Of a stretch of 64,000 nt of DNA, positions 40,829 through 49,124 are shown piece by piece. How positions within the stretch are numbered: position 1 is the stretch's first letter; every line of letters starts with the position of its first letter. This stretch comes from Sulfurivirga caldicuralii. Its GTDB lineage: Bacteria; Pseudomonadota; Gammaproteobacteria; Thiomicrospirales; Thiomicrospiraceae. The stretch is taken from assembly GCF_900141795.1 (NCBI RefSeq), contig NZ_FSRE01000001.1:124001-188000 (forward strand), written 5' to 3'. A program made the position numbers and the translations under genes. The notes beneath the pieces are model-generated. The model searched no databases and was not told where the DNA came from. It worked only from the letters and a program-made list of their open reading frames with translations.

Positions 40829-43015
40829 ATGACCTTACACCGTATTGCCGTGGCCGTGCCTGGCCCCTTTCCCTTTGCGCTGACCTATCTGAGCGATGTG
40901 CCCGTGCCGGCCGGGGTCCGGGTGGAAGTCCCGCTGCGGGGACGCAAGGTGGTCGGGGTGGTGCTCGATGTGCCTGCGGACGACACCCTGCCGGAATACA
41001 GGCTCAAGTCGATTGCTCGCATACTGGATGAAGCGCCGGTTCTGGATGAGACGCTATTGACGTTCGTACAGCGGCTGGCAGCCTATTACCATGCCCCGCT
41101 GGGCGAGGTGATGCAGCTGGCGCTGCCTGTGGCATTGCGGCAGGGCAAGCCCATGGCAGTGGCCGATGTGCCGCTGTGGCAGCTGACTGAGGCTGGGCGG
41201 CAGCAGGCCGTGGAAGATCTGCCGACGCGAGCAGTGCGGCAGCGTCGGCTGCTGGCCCATCTGCGAGCGGTGGGCAGTGCCGATGCCGAGGCGCTGAGGG
41301 GGGTCAGTGAGGACTGGCGTGGGACGCTGCGTCGCTTTGAAGAAAAGGGTTGGGTGGAGGTGCGCACGCGTCCCTGCCTGGCGCGAAAGGTTGAGCCGGA
41401 CCCGCGCCATGACCTGAATGCGGCGCAAGAGGCGGTGGTGTCTGCCATTGACACAGACACGTTTGGCGTGCACCTGCTGCAGGGGGTGACCGGCAGCGGC
41501 AAGACCGCGGTCTATCTGGCCCTGCTGGAGCGGGTGCTGGCGGCGGGCAGACAGGCGCTGGTGCTGGTGCCGGAAATCGCCCTGACCCCGCAGATGGTGG
41601 ACCGTTTCGAACAGTGGCTGGGCGAGCCGGTGGTGGCGCTGCATTCCGGTCTGAACGAAACGGAGCGCCACTGCGGCTGGTGGATGCTGGCCAGCGGCCA
41701 GGCACGTGTGGCGCTGGGCACCCGCTCGGCCCTGTTCAGTCGCTTCCGAAATCTGGGCTTGATTGTGGTGGACGAGGAGCATGATCCATCTTACAAGCAG
41801 CAGGAGGGGGTGCGCTATCACGCCCGCGACATGGCCATCTGGCGGGCGCAGCAGCTGGCTATTCCCGTGGTGCTCGGTTCGGCCACCCCTTCGCTGGAAA
41901 GCCTCCACCATGCGCAGACAGGGCGTTATCAGCACCTGAGCCTGCCCGAGCGCGTAGGCGGTGGCGCTCTGCCACAGGTCAAGCTGTTGGATATTCGCGG
42001 TGAACGCATCGATGCCGGCGTGTCGGCGCCGCTGCGCCATGCTATGGCGCGCCATCTGGCGGCAGGCAACCAGGTGCTGCTGTTTCTGAACCGGCGCGGC
42101 TTTGCGCCGGTGCTCATGTGCCACGACTGCGGCTGGCAGGCCGACTGTCCTGCCTGTGATTCCCATCTCACCTACCATGCGCGCCCCGAGCATCTGCACT
42201 GTCATCACTGCGATTATCAGCGCCCCGTGCCGCCCACCTGCCCGCAGTGCGGCAGCCGCAACTGGCTGCACGTGGGGCAGGGTACCGAACGGCTGGAGGC
42301 GGCCATGGCAGACGTGTTTCCGGCGGTGCCGGTGGTGCGCATCGACCGCGATACCACGCGGCGCAAGGGCGCACTGGAGGAACAGCTGGCCAGGGTGCAC
42401 GCGGGCGAGCCGATGATTCTGCTGGGCACACAGATGCTGGCCAAGGGACACGATTTTGCCAATGTATCGCTGGTGGGGCTGCTGGAGATGGACCAGGGGC
42501 TGTTTTCCCCCGATTTTCATGCGCCGGAACGCATGGCGCAGCTGATTGTGCAGGTGGCCGGTCGTGCCGGGCGTCGCGCGCAGGCCAGTGAAATTCTGTT
42601 GCAGACCCATCAGCCGGATCATCCTCTGCTGCGCACCCTGGCAGAAGGCGGCTATGAGGCCTTTGCCGAGGCCGCGCTGCAGGAGCGCCAGCTGGCCGGG
42701 CTGCCGCCGTTCAGTCATCAGGCGCTGTTGCGCGTGCGCAGCCATCACAGCGAGGCGGCACAGGCCTTTCTGACTCAGGTCACCACGGCAATGGGGATAT
42801 GGCCACAGGTGGCAGACGGTTCGGTGGCGCTATGGGGGCCTGTACCGTCGCCCATGCCGCGGCGACAGGGCTACTGGCGCTGGCAGCTTCTGCTGCAGAG
42901 CGAAAGTCGCAAGCCGCTGCATGCGGTGCTGCATCGGCTGGTGCACGGCTTGTGGCGACAGACCCCTTCGGCGGTGCAGTGGTCGCTGGATGTGGATCCG
43001 GTGGATCTGTACTGA
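40829..43015 (+). CDS. priA: Primosomal replication restart helicase PriA
   Basis: The 728-residue protein has an N-terminal DNA-binding domain (1-200), Walker A GVTGSGKT near residue 220, DEEH motif II, and two clustered zinc-binding cysteine groups (CHDCGWQADCPACDSH, CHHCDYQRPVPPTCPQCG). It reloads the replisome at stalled forks. I use ATG 40829, whose product opens MTLHRIAVAVPGPFPF. The longer in-frame start at 40742 reads across the dctQ start and promoter and gives a non-PriA prefix. Confidence 0.96.
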   Translation: MTLHRIAVAVPGPFPFALTYLSDVPVPAGVRVEVPLRGRKVVGVVLDVPADDTLPEYRLKSIARILDEAPVLDETLLTFVQRLAAYYHAPLGEVMQLALPVALRQGKPMAVADVPLWQLTEAGRQQAVEDLPTRAVRQRRLLAHLRAVGSADAEALRGVSEDWRGTLRRFEEKGWVEVRTRPCLARKVEPDPRHDLNAAQEAVVSAIDTDTFGVHLLQGVTGSGKTAVYLALLERVLAAGRQALVLVPEIALTPQMVDRFEQWLGEPVVALHSGLNETERHCGWWMLASGQARVALGTRSALFSRFRNLGLIVVDEEHDPSYKQQEGVRYHARDMAIWRAQQLAIPVVLGSATPSLESLHHAQTGRYQHLSLPERVGGGALPQVKLLDIRGERIDAGVSAPLRHAMARHLAAGNQVLLFLNRRGFAPVLMCHDCGWQADCPACDSHLTYHARPEHLHCHHCDYQRPVPPTCPQCGSRNWLHVGQGTERLEAAMADVFPAVPVVRIDRDTTRRKGALEEQLARVHAGEPMILLGTQMLAKGHDFANVSLVGLLEMDQGLFSPDFHAPERMAQLIVQVAGRAGRRAQASEILLQTHQPDHPLLRTLAEGGYEAFAEAALQERQLAGLPPFSHQALLRVRSHHSEAAQAFLTQVTTAMGIWPQVADGSVALWGPVPSPMPRRQGYWRWQLLLQSESRKPLHAVLHRLVHGLWRQTPSAVQWSLDVDPVDLY

Positions 43016-43095
43016 ACGTGGCAATGTTGACGCCTCTTTGTGCAGGCGTGCGTGTGCCAGCAAGCAGGCGGCAGTATCGCGTCAGCTGGCAGAAT

Positions 43096-43147
43096 CCCCC
43101 TTGAAGGAGGGGGGTCCCCGACTTTTTTCAGGTCGAATTTTTTGAGG
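43096..43147 (-). repeat. Dispersed GTCGGGG repeat, copy D, with a flanking palindrome
   Basis: On the minus strand CAAAAAATTCGACCTGAAAAAAG precedes GTCGGGGACCCCCC. It continues with TCCTTCAAGGGGGAT, so the end forms the near-palindrome CCCCCTTGAAGGAGGGGG on the plus strand. It lies 80 bases after the priA stop. The remaining bases up to 43290 hold no gene that I can see. Confidence 0.78.
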
Positions 43148-43290
43148 TCAGTCGGCAAGCCTCTCCAGGGCGGCAGTTTTAGGCCGTTTTGCAGGGTTTT
43201 CTGTCGCCTGGTCAACCCATGGGGCGCTCACCTTTTCAAGCAGGCGTCAGGGTATACGCTGTAGGGGGACTGGCGGGCTTTTGCGTGCGC

Positions 43291-44316
43291 TTAACAGCGG
43301 GCATGGGAAAGAATCAGACGGTCGCGTCCCTGTTGCTTGGCCTGATACAGCAGCATATCGGCCTGGTGGATCAATTCGTCCAGTGTGCAGTGAATCTGCA
43401 GTGGATCCATCCAGATGATGCCGCCACTGACGGTCAGGTGGGGAGGACTCTTTCGGCCGGAGACGATGGGCACATCTTTCATGCGTTGCTGAAACCGCTG
43501 CTTCATCGCCTGTACCGCGGCAAAGTCCGGCCCCAGGGTACAGGCAAGGAACTCTTCGCCGCCCAGGCGCCCGACAATATCGTTGGGACGGTCAAAAAAG
43601 GCTTTCAGAAAACGGGCGAAGTCGCGCAGTACGCGGTCGCCTTCGGCATGGCCGGCCTCGTCGTTGATCGCCTTGAAAAAGTCCAGATCCAGATACCAGA
43701 TCGAAAAGGGACGGTCTGTGCGGCGTGCTTCGTGCAGCTGCTTTTCGCACAGTTGCAGCAGGGTGGTGTGGTTGAACAGCCCGGTCAGGCCATCCAGTTC
43801 CGAAAGCCGTTTGTAGTGCAGCTTGTCCGCCTGCAGTTGCTGCTGCAGTTCGACCTCGAGGGTGATCTCCACAATCAGCCCCTGAATCAGGGTTGGGCGC
43901 CCCTGTTCGTCCCGCTGCAAAACCATTGCCTGTGAGCGAAAGTAGCGGATTGTGCCCTCTGGCGCACGGAAGGGGAAAATGTTGTCGTAGCGTTCCGCCT
44001 TGCCCTGAAGCAGCGCCTCGTAATCGACGAATACTTTGTCGGCAACGGCCTGATCCACCTTTGCAACATACCTGTTGAAGTCACCTGCAATGGGGCAGGT
44101 TTCCGCGATGGAATGACGGTATCGGCTCGGATCCAGCCCGAACATGGTGTTCATGGCGTCGTTGCAGTAGAAATAATCCGGATCCAGGTCGTAGTGGATG
44201 CACCACCAGCCGATGTCATGAAAGTCCATCAACTGTCGGGAAAAGGCAACGAAGCTTTCCAGTGCAGCCTGAGTGTCGATGGGGCAGCAGGGGTCAAGGC
44301 AGGCGAGGCGGGTCAT
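43291..44316 (-). CDS. PAS-GGDEF diguanylate cyclase
   Basis: From ATG 44316 the protein has 341 residues: a short N-terminal extension, a PAS-like domain (about 20-150, WWCIHYDLDPDYFYCNDAMNT), a linker helix and a GGDEF domain (about 180-340, LDGLTGLFNHTTLLQL) with intact LGGEEF near residue 252. It has no membrane helices, so it is cytosolic. The intact signature suggests it makes cyclic-di-GMP. Its start overlaps the methyltransferase stop as ATGA. It is the last gene of the ten-gene minus-strand run. Confidence 0.92.
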   Translation of the reverse strand: MTRLACLDPCCPIDTQAALESFVAFSRQLMDFHDIGWWCIHYDLDPDYFYCNDAMNTMFGLDPSRYRHSIAETCPIAGDFNRYVAKVDQAVADKVFVDYEALLQGKAERYDNIFPFRAPEGTIRYFRSQAMVLQRDEQGRPTLIQGLIVEITLEVELQQQLQADKLHYKRLSELDGLTGLFNHTTLLQLCEKQLHEARRTDRPFSIWYLDLDFFKAINDEAGHAEGDRVLRDFARFLKAFFDRPNDIVGRLGGEEFLACTLGPDFAAVQAMKQRFQQRMKDVPIVSGRKSPPHLTVSGGIIWMDPLQIHCTLDELIHQADMLLYQAKQQGRDRLILSHARC

Positions 44317-44897
44317 CGTTCTGCCTTCCGGTTTTGTGCCACCGCCCAGGCATAACGGCGTTTCTCGCCGTCGTTGTCCGGGAGCCAGCCTTCGCCGTGC
44401 ACATCGATGCGCCACGGCAGCAGGTGCTGCACCAGTTCGCCGCTATGCACATAGAAGTCCGGATTGCGGGGGCCGTTGGGCTGTACCGGTGCCAGAAAGG
44501 TCTGATAGAACAGGCGGCCGTTGGGTTTTACCAGCGCCTTGATGGCGTCAAAGGCATGGCGGTCCAGATAGCGGCTTACCACCACCACGTCGTAGTGGGC
44601 TTCAGGCCAGGGAAAGTGCGCCAGATCTACCTGTTTGGCGTGGATGGGCAGCTTGTAGGTGCTTGCCCAGCGGTTGAGCAGGTCAACGGCGGCGGTGCTG
44701 ATGTCCCAGGCATCCACCTGCAGCCCGCACCGGGCCAGGTAGCGGGCGTTGCCGCCGAGGCCGGCAGCCAGGTCCAGTGCGCGGCCTTTCAGGGGAAGCA
44801 GGCGGGTGTGGGCCTGCAGCACCCAAGCAGGTTCTGCGGGGGTGGACAGCGCCGCGTCGGCGTATTTTTCGTCCCACTTGGCCTGCGTTGCAGTCAT
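44313..44897 (-). CDS. Class I SAM-dependent methyltransferase
   Basis: The 194-residue protein has the SAM-binding motif ALDLAAGLGGNARYLA, an acidic motif II (AWDIS) and a post-motif PWPEAHYDVVVVSRYLDR. It resembles the TehB/tellurite-resistance or UbiE-like small methyltransferases. The substrate is unknown. It lies seven bases downstream of trkH and overlaps the diguanylate cyclase. Confidence 0.82.
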   Translation of the reverse strand: MTATQAKWDEKYADAALSTPAEPAWVLQAHTRLLPLKGRALDLAAGLGGNARYLARCGLQVDAWDISTAAVDLLNRWASTYKLPIHAKQVDLAHFPWPEAHYDVVVVSRYLDRHAFDAIKALVKPNGRLFYQTFLAPVQPNGPRNPDFYVHSGELVQHLLPWRIDVHGEGWLPDNDGEKRRYAWAVAQNRKAER

Positions 44898-44903
44898 GGC
44901 ACC

Positions 44904-46355
44904 TCAGCTGCGCCAGAAGGCGCGGGTAAAGATCACCAGCAGCGTGAACAGCTCCAGCCGCCCCAGCAGCATGGCGAAGGTTAAGATCCATTTTACCGGA
45001 TCCGGCATGGTGGCGAAATTGCTGCCCACTTCGCCCAGTCCCGGGCCGAGGTTGTTGAGCGTGGCGGCCGCGGCGGAAAAGGCCGTCACCGGATCGATGC
45101 CGAAGGCCATGATCGCGAGGCCGATGGCGGCAAAGATGAACACATACAGGGAGAAAAAGCCCCACACCGCGCTGATGACCTGCTCCGGCACTACGCGGCC
45201 GGCCAGCTTGAGCGGAATCAGCGCATTGGGATGGAGCAGGCGCACGATTTCGCGCAGACCCTGACGGAACAACAGCAAAAAGCGGATCACCTTCATGCCG
45301 CCACCGGTGGAGCCGGCCGAGCCACCGATAAAGCTCATGATCACCAGCAAAACCGGCACGAACGCCGGCCAGCTCAGATAGTCAGTGCTGGCAAAACCGG
45401 TGGTAGTGGCCAGCGAAATGGTCTGGAAGCTGGCATAGCGCAGCGCCTGCAGCGGGTCGGCATAGGTGCTGGTCAGCCACAGATACAGGGTGCTCACCAC
45501 AATGCCGCTGGTAAGCAGCAGGGTGTAGGTGCGAAACTCCGGATCGAGCCAGTAGGGACGCGGCGAGAGGGTGCGCCAGGCGGTAAAGTGCAGCGCGAAG
45601 TTGATGCCGGCCAGATACATGAACACCATGGCGATCAACTCCACTGCCACACTGTTGAAATGGCCGATGCTGGCGTCGTGGGTGGAAAAACCGCCGATGG
45701 CCACGGTGGAGAAGCTGTGGCCAATGGCGTCGAACCAGCTCATGCCGGCCAGCTTGTAGGCGACCGCGCAGGCGAGGGTCAGCAGTAGATAGATATACCA
45801 CAGGGTGCGCGCCGTCTCGCTGATGCGCGGAGCCAGCTTGTTGTCCTTCATGGGCCCCGGGGTTTCGGCGCGATAGAGCTGCATGCCGCCGATGCCGAGC
45901 ATGGGCAGAATGGCCACCGCCAGTACGATAATCCCCATGCCGCCGAGCCACTGCAGCTGCTGGCGGTACCACAGGATGGCGTGGGGCAGCTCGTCCAGCC
46001 CGCTGATGACGGTGGCGCCGGTGGTGGTCAGGCCGGAAAAGGATTCAAAGATGGCGTCGGTCCAGCTCAGCTGCACGTGCTGGGCATAGTGGAAGGGGAT
46101 AGCACCGACCATTCCCAGCACCGTCCAGAAGAGAATGACGATCAAAAAGCCGTCCTTGATCTTGAGGTCCCCCTTCTCATGACGCAGACTGTACCACAGC
46201 GACCCACCGACCGCAGCGGTCAGCAGCAGTGTGGCCGCAAAGGAGTGGAAGGCGCCATCACCATACAGGGCGGCAATGCCCAGCGGCGGCAGCAGACTGA
46301 TACTGTAGGCGCTGAGCAGAATGCCGATGATCTTGAAAATCATGCCCAGGTGCAT
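44904..46355 (-). CDS. trkH: Potassium uptake membrane protein TrkH
   Basis: The 483-residue protein has about ten membrane segments and P-loop selectivity-filter segments such as ESFSGLTTTGATVI, TVAIGGFSTHDAS and GGSAGSTGGGMKVIR. It moves K+ together with TrkA. From the ATG at 46355 it overlaps the trkA stop by one base; a longer start at 46364 would add three residues and overlap trkA. Confidence 0.94.
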   Translation of the reverse strand: MHLGMIFKIIGILLSAYSISLLPPLGIAALYGDGAFHSFAATLLLTAAVGGSLWYSLRHEKGDLKIKDGFLIVILFWTVLGMVGAIPFHYAQHVQLSWTDAIFESFSGLTTTGATVISGLDELPHAILWYRQQLQWLGGMGIIVLAVAILPMLGIGGMQLYRAETPGPMKDNKLAPRISETARTLWYIYLLLTLACAVAYKLAGMSWFDAIGHSFSTVAIGGFSTHDASIGHFNSVAVELIAMVFMYLAGINFALHFTAWRTLSPRPYWLDPEFRTYTLLLTSGIVVSTLYLWLTSTYADPLQALRYASFQTISLATTTGFASTDYLSWPAFVPVLLVIMSFIGGSAGSTGGGMKVIRFLLLFRQGLREIVRLLHPNALIPLKLAGRVVPEQVISAVWGFFSLYVFIFAAIGLAIMAFGIDPVTAFSAAAATLNNLGPGLGEVGSNFATMPDPVKWILTFAMLLGRLELFTLLVIFTRAFWRS

Positions 46356-47758
46356 CAGAACCACCGCTTCCTTGGCTGTTCAGGCGCGAACAGGGTATAC
46401 ACCTTGTCCACTGTCCTGGGATCGGCCGCAAACAGAATAATGTGGTCTTCCGCTTCCAGCTCCAGATCCTTGCGGGCGAACAGGACTTCGCCGTTGCGCA
46501 CGATCGCTCCCACGGTGACCTTTTCCGGCCAGGGGATGTCGATCAGGCGCTTGCCGATCACCTGCGAGCTATTCTCTGAACCGTGCAGCACCACTTCCAT
46601 CGCTTCTGCCGCCCCCCGGCGCAGGGTTACGGCGCGCACCGTATCCCCTTCGCGCAGGTAATGCAGCAGCCGGTTGGTGGTGATCTGGTCGGCGGAAATG
46701 GCCACGTCGATCTGGTTGAGGTGCAGTAGATCAATGAAGGTGTTGTTGTTGATCAGGCTGATAACGCGCTTGACGCCCAGTTTCTTGGCCAGCAGGCTGG
46801 AGATGATATTGGCCTCGTCGTAGTTGGTAACGGCAATGAACAGGCCCACTTCGTCAATGTTTTCGTCCAGCAGCAGCTCCTTGTCGGTGATGTCACCCTG
46901 CACCACGATGGCGTGGTCCAGATGTTCGGCCAGATAGCGCGCACGGCTCAGATTCTGCTCGATCACCTTGACGATGTGATCCTTTTCCAGTGCCTGCGCC
47001 AGTGCAAGACCGATATTGCCGCCGCCGGCGATCATGATGTGTCGCGAGCGGGACACCTTGGTGCCGCGCAGGGCCTGGGCGATGGTCTCGATCTGTTCGG
47101 GCCGCGCCAGAAAGAACACTTCGTCGCCCACCTCAATGGTGGTGTCGCCGCTTGGAATCACGACTTCATCGCGACGGTAGATGGCGACGATGCGGGTTTC
47201 CACGCCAGGGGGCAGCGTCGCCTTGATTTCCTGCACGGTCTTGCCCACCAGCCTGCCATCGCGGTGGGCGCGATAGGCCACCAGTCGCACCTTGCCGTCG
47301 GCAAAGTCCACCACCTGCAGTGCGCCCGGGTACTGCACCAGTCGCAGAATGTGCTCGGTCACTAGGTTTTCCGGGCTGATAAGTACGTCCACCGGCATGG
47401 CATCCGGGTTGTTGCGGTAGTCGAACAGTTCCGGGCGATTCAGGTAGGCGGTGTTGCGGATACGGGCAATCTTGGTTTGTGTTTTGTGCAGCAGGTAGGC
47501 CAGCTGACAAGCGACCAGATTGGTTTCGTCGCTGCGGGTCACGGCGATAAGCATGTCGGCCATTTCCAGCCCGGCCTCTTCCAGAATGGCCGGGTCGGAC
47601 GCATGTCCGGCGATGGTGCGAATATCCAAGTGATCCTGCAGTTTCTGCAGGTGGGTGGTATCCACATCCACCAGGGTGATGTCATTGTCGGGGTCCCGGG
47701 AGAGGAGGGTGGCCAGCGAGCTGCCGACCTGTCCGGCGCCCAGAATGATAATGTTCAT
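46355..47758 (-). CDS. trkA: Potassium uptake regulatory protein TrkA
   Basis: The 467-residue protein has two RCK-N NAD-binding domains (IIILGAGQVGSSLATLL at the start, HIMIAGGGNIGLALAQAL near residue 235), each followed by a TrkA-C domain. It is the peripheral membrane regulator that gates TrkH. It lies 10 bases after the ntrX-like gene. The ntrYX-trkA-trkH arrangement is known from other proteobacteria and suggests that the two-component pair influences K+ homeostasis. Confidence 0.96.
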   Translation of the reverse strand: MNIIILGAGQVGSSLATLLSRDPDNDITLVDVDTTHLQKLQDHLDIRTIAGHASDPAILEEAGLEMADMLIAVTRSDETNLVACQLAYLLHKTQTKIARIRNTAYLNRPELFDYRNNPDAMPVDVLISPENLVTEHILRLVQYPGALQVVDFADGKVRLVAYRAHRDGRLVGKTVQEIKATLPPGVETRIVAIYRRDEVVIPSGDTTIEVGDEVFFLARPEQIETIAQALRGTKVSRSRHIMIAGGGNIGLALAQALEKDHIVKVIEQNLSRARYLAEHLDHAIVVQGDITDKELLLDENIDEVGLFIAVTNYDEANIISSLLAKKLGVKRVISLINNNTFIDLLHLNQIDVAISADQITTNRLLHYLREGDTVRAVTLRRGAAEAMEVVLHGSENSSQVIGKRLIDIPWPEKVTVGAIVRNGEVLFARKDLELEAEDHIILFAADPRTVDKVYTLFAPEQPRKRWF

Positions 47759-47768
47759 GGTTCGGGTC

Positions 47769-49124
47769 TCATGGGTTCTTGGGGTCGATGTTCAGTTGCT
47801 TGAGCTTGCGATACAGATGGGTGCGCTCCACGCCGGCCCGCTGGGCGGTTTCGGAGACATTGCCACCGGTTTCCCGCAGCAGCTGGCGCAGGTAGTCCCG
47901 TTCGAAGGCATCGCGAGCCTCCTTCAGTGGCAGGCGGGTATCGATGCTGCTCTGCTGTGGCGCCGCTGCCGGTTTCTCCAACGCGGCGCGCACTTCGGTG
48001 TCGTCAATGGGGCCTTCGCCCTGCAAAAGCAGACGCTGTAGCAGGTTCTGCAGTTCGATCAGGTTGCCGGGCCAGGTGTGCTGGCGCAGGACATTCTGTG
48101 CGCCGATGGTGAACTCGCGCCACGGCAGGCCCTGCTCCCGGGCCAGTCGGTCGGTGAAATAGGCGATCAGGTCGGGCAGGTCATCCAGCCGCTGCCGCAG
48201 CGGCGGCATGACGATTTCCGTCAGCTGCAGGCGCTGTGCCAGTTGCGGCAGCATGCGCCCCGACTCGACGGCGACGTCCAGCGGCTGCTCGCTGAGGGCA
48301 AACAGGCGAACGTCCAGGTTGACCGGATTGTCGCCGCCGATGCGCTGAAACTGCCCGTTCTGGATAATGTCCAGCAGGGTGCTCTGCAGGGTACCGTCGA
48401 GGCGGTCGATGTCGTTGATGACCAGACTGCCGCGGCGGGCGTTTTCGATCTCGCCGATGCGTACATCCTGACCGGCTTCGCGGCCAAACCAGCGCTCAGG
48501 GTCGGCGTTCAACGCCTGGGCGTCCAGCACTAAAAGTGGTCGGTTGACCCGGGGCGACTGGGCATGCACGGCGCGGGCAAACTGGTGACGGCCGCTGCCG
48601 CGTTCGCCGCGCAACAGCACCGGCATGGTGTAGCGGGCGAGGCGTTCGGCATCGGCGCGCAGTTGCTGTAGGGCGCGGCTCTTGCCCACCAGTTGATTGT
48701 CCCAGTCCTGCTGGGCGCGGAACTGACGGCTGGCGCGGTGCAGGCGCAGGTGCTTCAGGGCGCGTTCGGTGGCTACCAGCAGCTTGTTGAGCGACAGCGG
48801 CTTTTCCAGAAAGTCCCACGCCCCGAGGCGGGTGGCTTCCACCGCGGTCTCGATGGTGCCGTGGCCAGAGATCATCACCACGTTGGAGTGTTCCAGCAGG
48901 CCCTCCTCCTTCATCTGCCGCAGCAGGGTAATGCCGTCGATGTCGGGCATCCAGATGTCGAGAAAGACCACGTCGGGCGCGCCCTTGCGCCAGGCATCGC
49001 GCGCCTGTACACCGTTGGCTGCCGTGGTGACCTCGTAGCCTTCATCTTCGAGGATATCCTGCATGAGACTGCGGATATCCTTCTCGTCATCCACGACCAG
49101 AATGTGCCCGCGCGGTAATGTCAT
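47769..49124 (-). CDS. ntrX: NtrX-like response regulator with degenerate AAA+ domain
   Basis: The 451-residue protein has a receiver domain (1-120) with conserved phospho-acceptor D56 and lysine KPL, then an AAA+-like domain and a Fis-type helix-turn-helix (about 410-447, NVSETAQRAGVERTHLYRKL). The AAA+ part is strongly altered: Walker A is GERGSGRH (173-180), with arginine for lysine, Walker B reads INDIDRL, and GAFTGA is absent. It therefore cannot drive sigma54 open-complex formation and probably works as a plain DNA-binding regulator. Start overlaps the ntrY stop as ATGA. Confidence 0.9.
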   Translation of the reverse strand: MTLPRGHILVVDDEKDIRSLMQDILEDEGYEVTTAANGVQARDAWRKGAPDVVFLDIWMPDIDGITLLRQMKEEGLLEHSNVVMISGHGTIETAVEATRLGAWDFLEKPLSLNKLLVATERALKHLRLHRASRQFRAQQDWDNQLVGKSRALQQLRADAERLARYTMPVLLRGERGSGRHQFARAVHAQSPRVNRPLLVLDAQALNADPERWFGREAGQDVRIGEIENARRGSLVINDIDRLDGTLQSTLLDIIQNGQFQRIGGDNPVNLDVRLFALSEQPLDVAVESGRMLPQLAQRLQLTEIVMPPLRQRLDDLPDLIAYFTDRLAREQGLPWREFTIGAQNVLRQHTWPGNLIELQNLLQRLLLQGEGPIDDTEVRAALEKPAAAPQQSSIDTRLPLKEARDAFERDYLRQLLRETGGNVSETAQRAGVERTHLYRKLKQLNIDPKNP

